From: Arthrobacter burdickii
Lineage (GTDB): Bacteria > Actinomycetota > Actinomycetes > Actinomycetales > Micrococcaceae
Direction of reading: 5' to 3'
Assembly: GCF_030433645.1 (NCBI RefSeq)
Contig: NZ_JAROCG010000001.1
Coordinates: 186,001 to 250,000 of the forward strand
Length of the DNA: 64,000 nt
The position numbers and the translations under genes are program-made. Positions 51,704 to 60,082 of the stretch are shown here, in pieces (position 1 is the first letter of the stretch; each line of letters opens with the position of its first letter). The notes beneath the pieces are model-generated. The model had not been told where the DNA came from, did no database searches, and saw only the letters and a program-made list of their open reading frames with translations.

Positions 51704-53947
51704 ATGAAGAACCCCACCCGGCGGAGGCCGCTCGCGGCCATCGCCGTCGCGAGCCTGCTCGCGTCAGCCCCGCTTGCAGCAGCCGTGCCTGCGGCGGACG
51801 CCGCGCCCGGCGCCCCCTATCCCGCCGACTGTCCGTGGATGGACACCTCCCGCTCCCCTGACGAGCGGGCCCGGATCCTGCTGGATGCGAGCACCCTCGG
51901 CCAGAAGTACCGGTGGCTCGTCGAGCAGCCTGCCAATGATCCCGCCACCACCTCCTTCAGCGGCGTGGCCTACGAGCCGCAGCTCCCCTGCACCCCGCGG
52001 GTCGTCTACACCGACGGCCCGGACGGCGTGCGGTTCACGCAGGGGGTCACGGCCTTCCCCGCGCCCATCGCCCTCGGTGCCACCTGGAACCGGGACCTCG
52101 TGTACGAGAAGAGCGCGGCGCAGGGCGCCGAAGCCTTCGACAAGGGCAAGAACGTGGTCCTCGGCCCCGGGATCGCCAGCGGGCGGACACCCCTGTCCGG
52201 CCGGACCGCGGAGTACTTCGGGGAGGATTCGCTCCTCAGTGGATCGCTCGCCGGTGCTGCCATCCGCGGCATCGAGGAGGGCAACCCCGGCAAGCCCGTG
52301 CTGTCCAACGTGAAGCACTTCGTGGCGAACGAGCAGGAGCTCTCGAGGAACGCGAGCTCCTCGAACATCGACGAACGGACACTGCGCGAGGCGTACGACC
52401 TACCCTTCGAGATCGCGATCGCCGAGGGTGGCCCGGAGAGCATCATGTGCTCCTACAACCAGATCAACGGCGTGTACGGATGCGAGAACCCGCTCCTGAA
52501 GGACACCCTGCGCTCGAAGCTCGGCTTCGACGGGTACGTCATGTCGGACTTCGGGGCAGTGCACTCCACCGGGGCGTCCATCGACGCCGGGCTGGACCAG
52601 GAGTTGAACCGGCCCATCTACTTCACCCCGAAGCTGCTCGACCAGGCACTGGCGACCGGTGAGATCACGGAGGAGCAGGTCGACGGCGCCGCGTTCAACG
52701 TCGTCCGGTCCTACATCCGGGGAGGCCTGTTCGACACTCCGTTGCCGACCCCGGCGACCGCGTCGGTCTCCTCGGCCGAGCACAAGGGCATCGCCCGGCG
52801 GGCCGTCGAGGAGGGCACGGTGCTCCTCAAGAACGACGGCGTCCTGCCGCTCTCGGCTTCTCCGAAGAGCATCGCCGTGATCGGCCCCACCGCCTCCCGC
52901 ACCGGAGGCAACGGAGTCAGCGCCCAGACGACCTGCAGCATGAAGTGGCCCTTCGGCTCGCCGAACACGCTCGACTGCTCGCAGGTCGTTTCGATCGAGG
53001 ACGCGCTCCGCGAGCGGGCGGCGGCCGAAGGGTCGACCGTCGTCTTCGATGACGGGTCGGACCCGGCAGCGGCCGCAGCGGTGGCCGCGCAGGCGGATGT
53101 CGCCGTCGTCGTCGGGTACTACACCTCCGGTGAGTTCAACGACCTGGCGGATCTCCGACTCGACGGCAACGGCGACGCGCTCATCCAGGCCGTTGCGGCA
53201 GCCAGCCCCGCCACTGTCGCCGTCCTCCAGACGGGCAGCGCGGTGGAGATGCCGTGGCTGGACGACGCGGAAGCCGTCCTGGAGACCTGGTACGCCGGCG
53301 AACAGCAGGGACCCGCACTCGCCAACCTCCTCTGGGGGGACGTCAACCCGTCCGGGAAACTGCCGATGACGTTCCCGGCGTCGCTCGCCGACACCCCCTC
53401 CCGCACCGCCGAGCAGTACCCGGGCGTCTACTCGAACGGCACGACGACGGCGCCCGCCGGTTCGCGGGAGCTCCGCCAGGTGAACTACACCGAGGGCCTG
53501 GCCATCGGGCACAAGTGGTACGACGCGCAGGGCATCGATCCGCTCTTCGCCTTCGGGCACGGCCTGTCCTACACGGACTTCGATTACCGGAACCTGCGGG
53601 TCAAGCCCGTGGTGGACAGGAAGACCGCGACCAGGTCGCTGGACATCACGTTCCAGATCACGAACACCGGGTCCGTGGCGGGGGCAGAGGTAGGTCAGGT
53701 CTACCTGACGCTGCCGGAAGCCTCCGGCGAGCCCGGCAAGCGCCTGGTGGGATTCGAGAAGGTGACGCTGAAGCCTCATCAGACGACGCAGGTGCACGTC
53801 GTCGTGGATGCCGCAGGTCCTGACCACCCCCTGTCGGTGTGGGACCCCACCCGGGACGCGTGGACTGTGCCCGGCGGGACGTTCGCCGTCGAGGTGGGCG
53901 GCTCCTCGCAGGAGCTGTCGCTGCACTCCGCGCTGACCCTCGGCTGA
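51704..53947 (+). CDS. Secreted GH3 beta-glycosidase
   Basis: The 747-residue enzyme has a Sec signal peptide (about 1-33) and no lipobox. The GH3 barrel contains GVRFTQGVTAFPAPIALGATW, the KHFVANEQE motif, and YVMSDFGAVHS with Asp282 as nucleophile. The alpha/beta sandwich (AVEEGTVLLKNDGVLPLSAS) and an FnIII-like C-domain (DITFQITNTGSVAGAEV) follow. It removes terminal sugars from beta-glucosides or similar substrates outside the cell. AAGGAGG precedes ATG 51704. It is the first gene of the second sugar locus and carries its own operator. Confidence 0.92.
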   Translation: MKNPTRRRPLAAIAVASLLASAPLAAAVPAADAAPGAPYPADCPWMDTSRSPDERARILLDASTLGQKYRWLVEQPANDPATTSFSGVAYEPQLPCTPRVVYTDGPDGVRFTQGVTAFPAPIALGATWNRDLVYEKSAAQGAEAFDKGKNVVLGPGIASGRTPLSGRTAEYFGEDSLLSGSLAGAAIRGIEEGNPGKPVLSNVKHFVANEQELSRNASSSNIDERTLREAYDLPFEIAIAEGGPESIMCSYNQINGVYGCENPLLKDTLRSKLGFDGYVMSDFGAVHSTGASIDAGLDQELNRPIYFTPKLLDQALATGEITEEQVDGAAFNVVRSYIRGGLFDTPLPTPATASVSSAEHKGIARRAVEEGTVLLKNDGVLPLSASPKSIAVIGPTASRTGGNGVSAQTTCSMKWPFGSPNTLDCSQVVSIEDALRERAAAEGSTVVFDDGSDPAAAAAVAAQADVAVVVGYYTSGEFNDLADLRLDGNGDALIQAVAAASPATVAVLQTGSAVEMPWLDDAEAVLETWYAGEQQGPALANLLWGDVNPSGKLPMTFPASLADTPSRTAEQYPGVYSNGTTTAPAGSRELRQVNYTEGLAIGHKWYDAQGIDPLFAFGHGLSYTDFDYRNLRVKPVVDRKTATRSLDITFQITNTGSVAGAEVGQVYLTLPEASGEPGKRLVGFEKVTLKPHQTTQVHVVVDAAGPDHPLSVWDPTRDAWTVPGGTFAVEVGGSSQELSLHSALTLG

Positions 53948-53958
53948 TTACCCCGAGT

Positions 53959-53991
53959 AAGGACCCGCCCGTCGCCGACGGGCGGGTCCTT
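53959..53991 (+). terminator. Terminator after GH3
   Basis: AAGGACCCGCCCGTC, a GCC loop, and GACGGGCGGGTCCTT form a perfect 15-bp stem beginning 12 bases after the GH3 stop. GH3 therefore seems to be a separate transcript from the importer. Confidence 0.85.
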
Positions 53992-54068
53992 GCCGCGTGC
54001 AGGGGCGGCTCCCTCCTCGCCCCGGATCGTCCCGTCGGGAGTGCTCCATCCGGAGTCCGTTGTGACAG

Positions 54069-54097
54069 TTGACACACTCCCCCGTCGGCCCTACTCT
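54069..54097 (+). promoter_or_regulatory. Strong sigma-70 promoter of the second importer operon
   Basis: TTGACA (54069-54074) and TACTCT (54092-54097) are 17 bases apart. The LacI operator at 54104 begins at the expected transcription start, so the repressor would block initiation or early elongation. Confidence 0.85.
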
Positions 54098-54103
54098 CGA
54101 TTA

Positions 54104-54117
54104 TTGAAACGCTTCAA
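54104..54117. promoter_or_regulatory. LacI-type operator ahead of the binding-protein gene
   Basis: TTGAAACGCTTCAA differs from the GH3 operator at one position. It begins six bases after the -10 element, over the start site of the promoter at 54069. The LacI encoded at the end of the operon is the likely repressor. Confidence 0.85.
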
Positions 54118-54148
54118 AAACGGGGCGCACACTTTCAAGGAGGAAAAC

Positions 54149-55459
54149 GTGGCCACCATGCGGACCAAGAACCGGATGCTGCTCCTGGGCGTAGGACTCA
54201 GCACCGCATCGCTCCTGCTGACCGCTTGCGGCGCAGGCAGCTCGGACAACGGCGGGGGCGGCGGTGAGGCGGAGGCCGGAGAATTCTCCTTCCTCACGAA
54301 CGTCGAGAACACCACGATCCCCACGGAGCTGGAGACCCTGGCCGGCGACCAGTGCAAGACCGCCGCCGACGCCATGCCCCTCAAGGTAGACACCGTCCCT
54401 CAAACCAACCTGGACCAGCAGCTCCAGCTGCTCGCCGGACAAGGCGCCCTCCCGGTGCAGTTCGCGGCCGGCAACGCCCCCGCACTGACGAAGGAACTGG
54501 CGGCATCGGGCAATGTCCTCGACCTGGAAGCAACCCTGACCGACCTCGACGTCCTCGACCAGGTGGAGCCCGCGGCGATCGACACGATCAAGGCCCTGTA
54601 CGGAGGCTTCAACGTGCTGCCCTACCAGTACAACGTCGAGGGCATCTGGTACAACAAGCAGCTCTTCGCGGACAACGGCATCGAGGTCCCGCAGACCTGG
54701 GACGACTTCACCGCGGCCGCGGAGACGCTCAACACCTCCGGCGTCACGCCTCTCTCCGCCTCGGGCGAGCAGGGCTGGCCCCTCACCCGCCTCATCAGCG
54801 GCTACCTCTTCAGCAACCTCGGCAAGGACGCGCTGCAGAAGGTCGCCGATGGCGAAGCCAAGCTCACCGACCCCGAGTACGTCGAAGCCGCGGCCGCCGT
54901 CGCGGACCTCGGCCAGAAGGGCTACTTCGGAGAGGGTGTCGGGTCTATCGACTACGACACCGCCATCAACCAGTTCCTCAACGGCAAGGCCGGCATGCTC
55001 TACATGGGCAGCTGGGTGCTCGCGAACTTCAACGACGAGGCAGCCAACCAGATCGGCACGGAGAACATCGGCTTCATGCCGTTCCCCAAGGTCGAGGGTG
55101 GGGCCGGGATCGACAACCAGTACGCGGCCAACGTCGGCCTGCCCATGGCCATCTCGCAGAAGGCCTACAACGAGCAGACCGGTGAGTGGCTGAAGTGCAT
55201 CACCGAGAACTACGGCAGCTCGGCCCTCGAGAACCAGGGCTCGATCTCGGGCTTCAAGGTGAACGAGGAGGTCGACGTCGACCCGCTCACGCAGACGGTC
55301 CAGGAGACCATCTCCTCGACCGACGAGAGCGTCCTCTGGTTCGAGGCCCTCTTCGGCACCCAGGCGACGACGGCGAGCCAGACCAACGCCGCGCCGCTGG
55401 TAACCGGGAGCATCAGCCCGGAGCAGTTCATGGAAACCGTGCAGTCCGCCCTCAAGTAG
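54149..55459 (+). CDS. CUT1 sugar-binding lipoprotein of the second locus
   Basis: The 436-residue protein has a lipoprotein signal ending LLTAC (Cys about 26), then a Gly-rich spacer. The body is family 1 solute-binding: QVEPAAIDTIKALYGGFNVL, IWYNKQLFADNGIEVPQTWD and MLYMGSWVLANFNDEAANQ. It captures an oligosaccharide for the two downstream permeases. GTG 54149 is favoured, since AAGGAGG is five bases upstream; ATG 54158 would be too far. A hairpin follows the gene, which may raise its level above the permeases. Confidence 0.92.
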   Translation: MATMRTKNRMLLLGVGLSTASLLLTACGAGSSDNGGGGGEAEAGEFSFLTNVENTTIPTELETLAGDQCKTAADAMPLKVDTVPQTNLDQQLQLLAGQGALPVQFAAGNAPALTKELAASGNVLDLEATLTDLDVLDQVEPAAIDTIKALYGGFNVLPYQYNVEGIWYNKQLFADNGIEVPQTWDDFTAAAETLNTSGVTPLSASGEQGWPLTRLISGYLFSNLGKDALQKVADGEAKLTDPEYVEAAAAVADLGQKGYFGEGVGSIDYDTAINQFLNGKAGMLYMGSWVLANFNDEAANQIGTENIGFMPFPKVEGGAGIDNQYAANVGLPMAISQKAYNEQTGEWLKCITENYGSSALENQGSISGFKVNEEVDVDPLTQTVQETISSTDESVLWFEALFGTQATTASQTNAAPLVTGSISPEQFMETVQSALK

Positions 55460-55467
55460 GGCCGCCC

Positions 55468-55503
55468 GCGCCGGGGAGGAGGAGACGGACTCCTCCCCGG
55501 CGC
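55468..55503 (+). terminator. Intra-operon hairpin after the binding protein
   Basis: GCGCCGGGGAGGAG and CTCCTCCCCGGCGC form a perfect 14-bp stem with an 8-base loop nine bases after the binding-protein stop. It probably stabilises the 3' end or partly terminates transcription, giving more binding protein than permease. Confidence 0.7.
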
Positions 55504-55557
55504 ACCCCTCACCGCATCCCCCGCGACGCGGTCACAAGACGTAGACAAAGGACCACC

Positions 55558-56442
55558 ATGCAGTCAGTACTGGGCGACAAGAAAGCCCTCGCGATCCTCC
55601 TGGGCCCAGCACTGCTGGTGTATTCCCTGGTGATGCTCGTCCCCATCATCTGGTCGATGGGCTACACGTTCTTCAGCGGCAACGCGATCTCCGGCTTCAC
55701 CTTCGCCGGCACGGAGAACCTCACCCGGCTGTTCACCGACCCCGAGGTCCGCACAGCCCTCTCCTTCACGGTCCGGTACGCCATCGTCATCACGGTCGGC
55801 CAGATCGTCATGGGCTACCTGCTCTCGCTGATGTACGTGTTCATCCTGAAGAAGTCCTCGAACATCATCCGCACCCTCGTGTTCTTCCCTGTGGTCCTGC
55901 CGACGGTCGCTGTCGCACTGCTCTTCCAGAAGATGTTCGAGGTAGCCCCGCAGAACGGGCTCGTGAACAGCCTGCTCAACGGGGTGGGCGTCGAATCGGT
56001 CGACTGGTTCGGCAACGCATCCAGCGCCTTCTGGGTCATCGTCCTCATGGACATCTGGCGTTCCATGGGCTTCTACGCCGTCCTTCTCTACGCGGGCCTC
56101 GTCGACATCCCGGAGGACATGCTCGAATCGGCCCGGCTCGACGGCGCCACCGGCTGGCGGCTCATTCGAAGCATCGTGCTGCCGCTGTCCATGCCGGTCC
56201 TGCTGTCCTCGATCATCTTCAGCATCAACGGCACCCTCAAGGTCTTCGATTCCATCGTGGCCCTGACCAACGGCGGCCCGGGCTCCTCGACCACCCCCCT
56301 GACGCTGTACATGTTCCGCACATCCTTCGCCTTCGGCGACTACGGGTACGGCAGCTCGATCGCCCTGCTGCTGACGCTGCTGTGCCTCATCGTCACCATC
56401 TTCATCTTCCGGTCCTCGCGCCGCGACCTCACCAAGGACTGA
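55558..56442 (+). CDS. CUT1 sugar ABC importer, permease (MalF-like)
   Basis: The 294-residue permease has six helices and the EAA loop ESARLDGATGWRLIRSIVLP. It begins MQSVLGDKKALAILLGPALL, preceded by AAAGGA, and ends three bases before the next permease. With the neighbouring permease and binding protein it forms the importer of the rhamnosidase locus. No ATPase gene lies in the window, so it must use one encoded elsewhere. Confidence 0.92.
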   Translation: MQSVLGDKKALAILLGPALLVYSLVMLVPIIWSMGYTFFSGNAISGFTFAGTENLTRLFTDPEVRTALSFTVRYAIVITVGQIVMGYLLSLMYVFILKKSSNIIRTLVFFPVVLPTVAVALLFQKMFEVAPQNGLVNSLLNGVGVESVDWFGNASSAFWVIVLMDIWRSMGFYAVLLYAGLVDIPEDMLESARLDGATGWRLIRSIVLPLSMPVLLSSIIFSINGTLKVFDSIVALTNGGPGSSTTPLTLYMFRTSFAFGDYGYGSSIALLLTLLCLIVTIFIFRSSRRDLTKD

Positions 56443-56445
56443 GCC

Positions 56446-57354
56446 ATGAGCACCCAGGTACCCGCCCGCAAGGCCCCGCTCCAGGCGATGCAGCGCCAGG
56501 AGCCCCGCCGCTCCCGTTCCCGCGCCGGCAAGCGCCTCGCCAGGCTTCCCGTCCACCTGCTGATCGCCCTCCTGCTCGTCGTCGAGCTCTACCCACTGCT
56601 GTGGCTGGTGCTCGGATCGTTCAAGACGCAGCAGGAGTTCCTCAACGATCCCGTCTGGGCCCTGCCCGGGTCCCTGAACTTCGACAACTACATCGAGGCC
56701 TGGACCACCGGCAACATCGCGGTCTTCGTCGCCAACTCGCTCATGGCCACCCTGCCGTCGCTGGCCCTGATCATCGTCCTCGGCGTGGCCGCCGGGTTCG
56801 CACTCGAGGTCATGGTGTGGAAGGGACGCAACGGCGTCCTGCTGATCTTCCTGACCGGCATCATGGTGCCGGGCCAGATGATCCTGCTCCCCCTCTTCTC
56901 GGCCTACTTCAAGACCGGGCTGACCGGGACGCTGTGGCCGCTCATCATCACCTACACCGCCACCGGCCTCCCGCTCACGGTGTTCATGATGGCCACGTAC
57001 TTCCGCGCCGTGCCCCGTGAGGTGTTCGAGGCGTCGACACTGGACGGCGCGAGCATCATCCGGTCCTTTCTCTCGATCGGATTCCCGATGGTCCGCAACG
57101 CGGTGTTCACCGTGGCGCTCGTCCAGTTCTTCTTCATCTGGAACGACCTCCTGATCGCCCTGACGTTCGCGAACAACAGCGACCTCAGCACCATCCAGGT
57201 CGGCCTGCTCAACTTCACCGGGCAGTTCGGGGCGGTGCAGTACGGCCCGCTGTTCGCGGCCATCTGCATCAACGTCTTCGGGACCCTGGCCATCTACCTC
57301 TTCCTCAACCAGCGCGTGATGAAGGGCCTGGCCGCCGGCTCCGTCAAGGGCTGA
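56446..57354 (+). CDS. CUT1 sugar ABC importer, permease (MalG-like)
   Basis: The 302-residue permease begins MSTQVPARKAPLQAMQRQEP, a basic cytoplasmic tail, then six helices with the EAA motif FEASTLDGASIIRSFLSIGF. It ends LFLNQRVMKGLAAGSVKG, typical of the MalG type. The start is three bases after the partner permease stop. The GH78 rhamnosidase start lies 67 bases downstream, so co-transcription is likely. Confidence 0.92.
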   Translation: MSTQVPARKAPLQAMQRQEPRRSRSRAGKRLARLPVHLLIALLLVVELYPLLWLVLGSFKTQQEFLNDPVWALPGSLNFDNYIEAWTTGNIAVFVANSLMATLPSLALIIVLGVAAGFALEVMVWKGRNGVLLIFLTGIMVPGQMILLPLFSAYFKTGLTGTLWPLIITYTATGLPLTVFMMATYFRAVPREVFEASTLDGASIIRSFLSIGFPMVRNAVFTVALVQFFFIWNDLLIALTFANNSDLSTIQVGLLNFTGQFGAVQYGPLFAAICINVFGTLAIYLFLNQRVMKGLAAGSVKG

Positions 57355-57420
57355 GTGCCCGCCCCCGTGACACCGCATCATCTCCGCCTGCCCGGCGGCC
57401 CACACCAGAAGGAAATCTCC

Positions 57421-60006
57421 ATGCCGATCACCGTCAGCCCCGTCTCGTTCGAGCACCACCGCGAGCCCCTGGGGATCGGAGAGCGACGGCCCCGCCTGAG
57501 CTGGAAGACCACGGCGGAGCCCGGCTGGGTACAGCAGCGCTACGAGATCGAGGTGGTCCACGGCAGTGACACCTGGTCTTCGCTGGTCGTCACCTCCCCG
57601 GACTCGGTCCTGGTGCCCTGGCCGGCAGCCGACCTCCCGTCGCGCACGGCGGTCACGGTGCGTGTCCGGGTGTGGGGGGCGGACGACGTCGCACCGAGCG
57701 CATGGAGCCCCGCCTCCACCGCGGAGACCGGGCTGCTCGAGCCGGCCGACTGGACGGCGCGTGCCGTGGCACCGGCGTGGGACGAGGACCCGGAGGCGCT
57801 GCGCCGACCGCCCCTCGTCCGCCGCGACTTCCCCCTGGAGAAGACCGTCCGCGAGGCGCGCCTGTATGTCACGGCACACGGGCTCTACGAGGTCGAGATC
57901 AACGGGCAGCGGATCGGCAACGAGGCGCTCGCACCCGGCTGGACCGTGTACGGCCAGCGCCTGCGGTATTCCACCTATGACGTGACCGACGCGCTGGTCC
58001 CCGGCAGCAACGCGATCGGCGCATGGCTCGCCGACGGCTGGTACCGCGGCCGCCTCGGATTCCACGGCGGCTACCCGAACCTGTACGGCAGCGACGTCGC
58101 CCTCCTGGCCCAGCTGCACATCACGCACGACGACGGTTCCACCACCGTCTTCGGCACGGACGAGACCTGGCGTGCGGGCTTCGGACCGATCCTCAGCACC
58201 GGACTGTATGAGGGCGAGCACTACGACGCCCGACAGGAGCCGGCGGGCTGGTCCTCACCCGGGTTCGACGACTCCGCATGGTCTCCCGTGCGGATCGTCC
58301 CCCGCGACCCCGCGACACTCGTGGCACCCGATGGTCCGCCCGTCCGCTGCACCGAGGAACTGTCACCGATCGCGGTGACCACCTCGCCGTCGGGCAGGAC
58401 CCTCCTCGACTTCGGGCAGAACCTCGTGGGCCGGCTCCGGCTCCGCCTGTCCGGTCTCGCCGACGGGCAGGAGATCCGCCTGCGCCACGCCGAGGTCCTG
58501 GAGAACGGCGAGCTCGGCACGCGTCCGCTGCGCGGTGCTGCTGCGACCGACGTCTACATCGCATCGGGTGACGACGTCGAGTGGGAGCCCCGCTTCACCA
58601 TCCACGGCTTCCGCTACGCGGAGCTCACGGGCTGGACCGGCGATGATCCGATGGCAGCCATCACCGCCCGGGTCTACCACACGGACATGGAGCGGACCGG
58701 CTGGTTCGAGAGCTCGCACGACGGGGTCAACCGCCTGCACGAGAACGTGCGCTGGAGCATGCGCGGCAACTTCGTGGACATCCCCACGGACTGCCCGCAG
58801 CGCGACGAGCGGCTGGGCTGGACAGGTGACCTGCAGGTCTTCGCTCCGACCGCCACCTTCCTCTACGACTGCTCCGGCATGCTCGGTTCCTGGCTCAAGG
58901 ACGTCGCGGCCGAACAGCTCGAGGACGGCACGGTGCCCTGGTACGTCCCCGTGATCCCCGGCGGCGACGAGTGGACGCCCATCCAGCCAGGCGCGGTCTG
59001 GGGCGACGTCGCCGTGCTGACTCCCTGGAAACTGTACGAGCGCTTCGGTGACACCGGCATCCTCGCCACCCAGTACGCCAGCGCCAAGGCGTGGGTGGAC
59101 CTGATGGCCGAGCGCGCCGGGACGTCCTACCTTTGGAACACCGGGATGCAGCTCGGGGACTGGCTCGATCCCGCCGCGCCACCCCACGATCCTGCTGACG
59201 CCACGACCGACCGCTACCTCGTCTCGACCGCGTACTTCGCGTGGTCCACTCAGCACCTCGCCGAGATGGCGAGCGTCCTCGGGAACACCGCCGACGAGCT
59301 CCACTACCGCGAGCTGGCCCGCAAGGTCCGGGACGCCTTCGCCCGCGAGTTCATCTCCCCGTCCGGCCGCGTCGTCAGCGACGCCCAGACTGCGTATGCG
59401 CTCGTTCTGGCCTTCGGGCTCGCACCCACCGAGGAACAGCGGCGCCGCGGTGGCGAGCGGCTGGCAGAACTCGTGGGCCACGCCGGGAACCGGATCGCCA
59501 CCGGATTCGCCGGAACACCGCTCGTCACCGACGCCCTCACGAGCGTAGGTGACGTCGAGACCGCCTATGCCCTGCTGCTCGAGGAGGAGTGCCCCTCCTG
59601 GCTCTACGCCGTGGGGCAGGGAGCCACCACGATCTGGGAACGGTGGGACAGCATGCTGCCCGACGGTTCCATCAATCCCGGCAACATGACCTCGTTCAAC
59701 CACTACGCGCTCGGCGCCGTGGCCGACTGGCTGCACCGCGTGGTCGCCGGTCTCGCCCCCGCGGCTCCCGGGTACCGCTCCATCCTGTTCCGCCCGCGGC
59801 CCGGGGGCGGACTCACCTCGGCGAGTGCCCGGCACGAGACGCCGTACGGGACGGCCTCGATCTCGTGGTCGCTCGATGCCGGCAACCTGTCCGTGGAGGT
59901 CACCGTTCCCACCGGCTCCACCGCCGTCGTCGACCTCCCGAACCAGGCCCCCGTGTCCGTGGGCTCCGGCACGCACACGTTCACGCACGTGGCCGCCGCT
60001 TTGTAG
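57421..60006 (+). CDS. Alpha-L-rhamnosidase, GH78
   Basis: The 861-residue enzyme has no signal peptide and should act in the cytoplasm on imported rhamnosides. It has an N-terminal beta domain (VSPVSFEHHREPLGIGERRP), a carbohydrate-binding-like part (VREARLYVTAHGLYEVEING), and an alpha6/alpha6 barrel. The GH78 residues are in DCPQRDERLGWTGD (Asp462, Glu463 and Asp470) and the late WERWDSM with Glu740. It releases rhamnose from RG-I fragments or plant glycosides. AAGGAAA precedes the ATG. The importer upstream and the LacI downstream complete the unit. Confidence 0.95.
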   Translation: MPITVSPVSFEHHREPLGIGERRPRLSWKTTAEPGWVQQRYEIEVVHGSDTWSSLVVTSPDSVLVPWPAADLPSRTAVTVRVRVWGADDVAPSAWSPASTAETGLLEPADWTARAVAPAWDEDPEALRRPPLVRRDFPLEKTVREARLYVTAHGLYEVEINGQRIGNEALAPGWTVYGQRLRYSTYDVTDALVPGSNAIGAWLADGWYRGRLGFHGGYPNLYGSDVALLAQLHITHDDGSTTVFGTDETWRAGFGPILSTGLYEGEHYDARQEPAGWSSPGFDDSAWSPVRIVPRDPATLVAPDGPPVRCTEELSPIAVTTSPSGRTLLDFGQNLVGRLRLRLSGLADGQEIRLRHAEVLENGELGTRPLRGAAATDVYIASGDDVEWEPRFTIHGFRYAELTGWTGDDPMAAITARVYHTDMERTGWFESSHDGVNRLHENVRWSMRGNFVDIPTDCPQRDERLGWTGDLQVFAPTATFLYDCSGMLGSWLKDVAAEQLEDGTVPWYVPVIPGGDEWTPIQPGAVWGDVAVLTPWKLYERFGDTGILATQYASAKAWVDLMAERAGTSYLWNTGMQLGDWLDPAAPPHDPADATTDRYLVSTAYFAWSTQHLAEMASVLGNTADELHYRELARKVRDAFAREFISPSGRVVSDAQTAYALVLAFGLAPTEEQRRRGGERLAELVGHAGNRIATGFAGTPLVTDALTSVGDVETAYALLLEEECPSWLYAVGQGATTIWERWDSMLPDGSINPGNMTSFNHYALGAVADWLHRVVAGLAPAAPGYRSILFRPRPGGGLTSASARHETPYGTASISWSLDAGNLSVEVTVPTGSTAVVDLPNQAPVSVGSGTHTFTHVAAAL

Positions 60007-60033
60007 AGGTCGCCTACCATAAGGGAAAACGTG

Positions 60034-60051
60034 CCACCCCACCCGGGGTGG
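60034..60051 (+). terminator. Short hairpin between GH78 and lacI
   Basis: CCACCCC, loop ACCC, and GGGGTGG form a 7-bp stem in the 76-base gap. It may weaken read-through into lacI. Confidence 0.45.
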
Positions 60052-60082
60052 TCCCCCATGCCGAAACCCTGATCGAGGTGCC

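Noticed and set aside
55564-58221. Long frame antisense to the second permeases and GH78.
   Set aside because: It is an antisense shadow; the plus-strand genes have unmistakable motifs.
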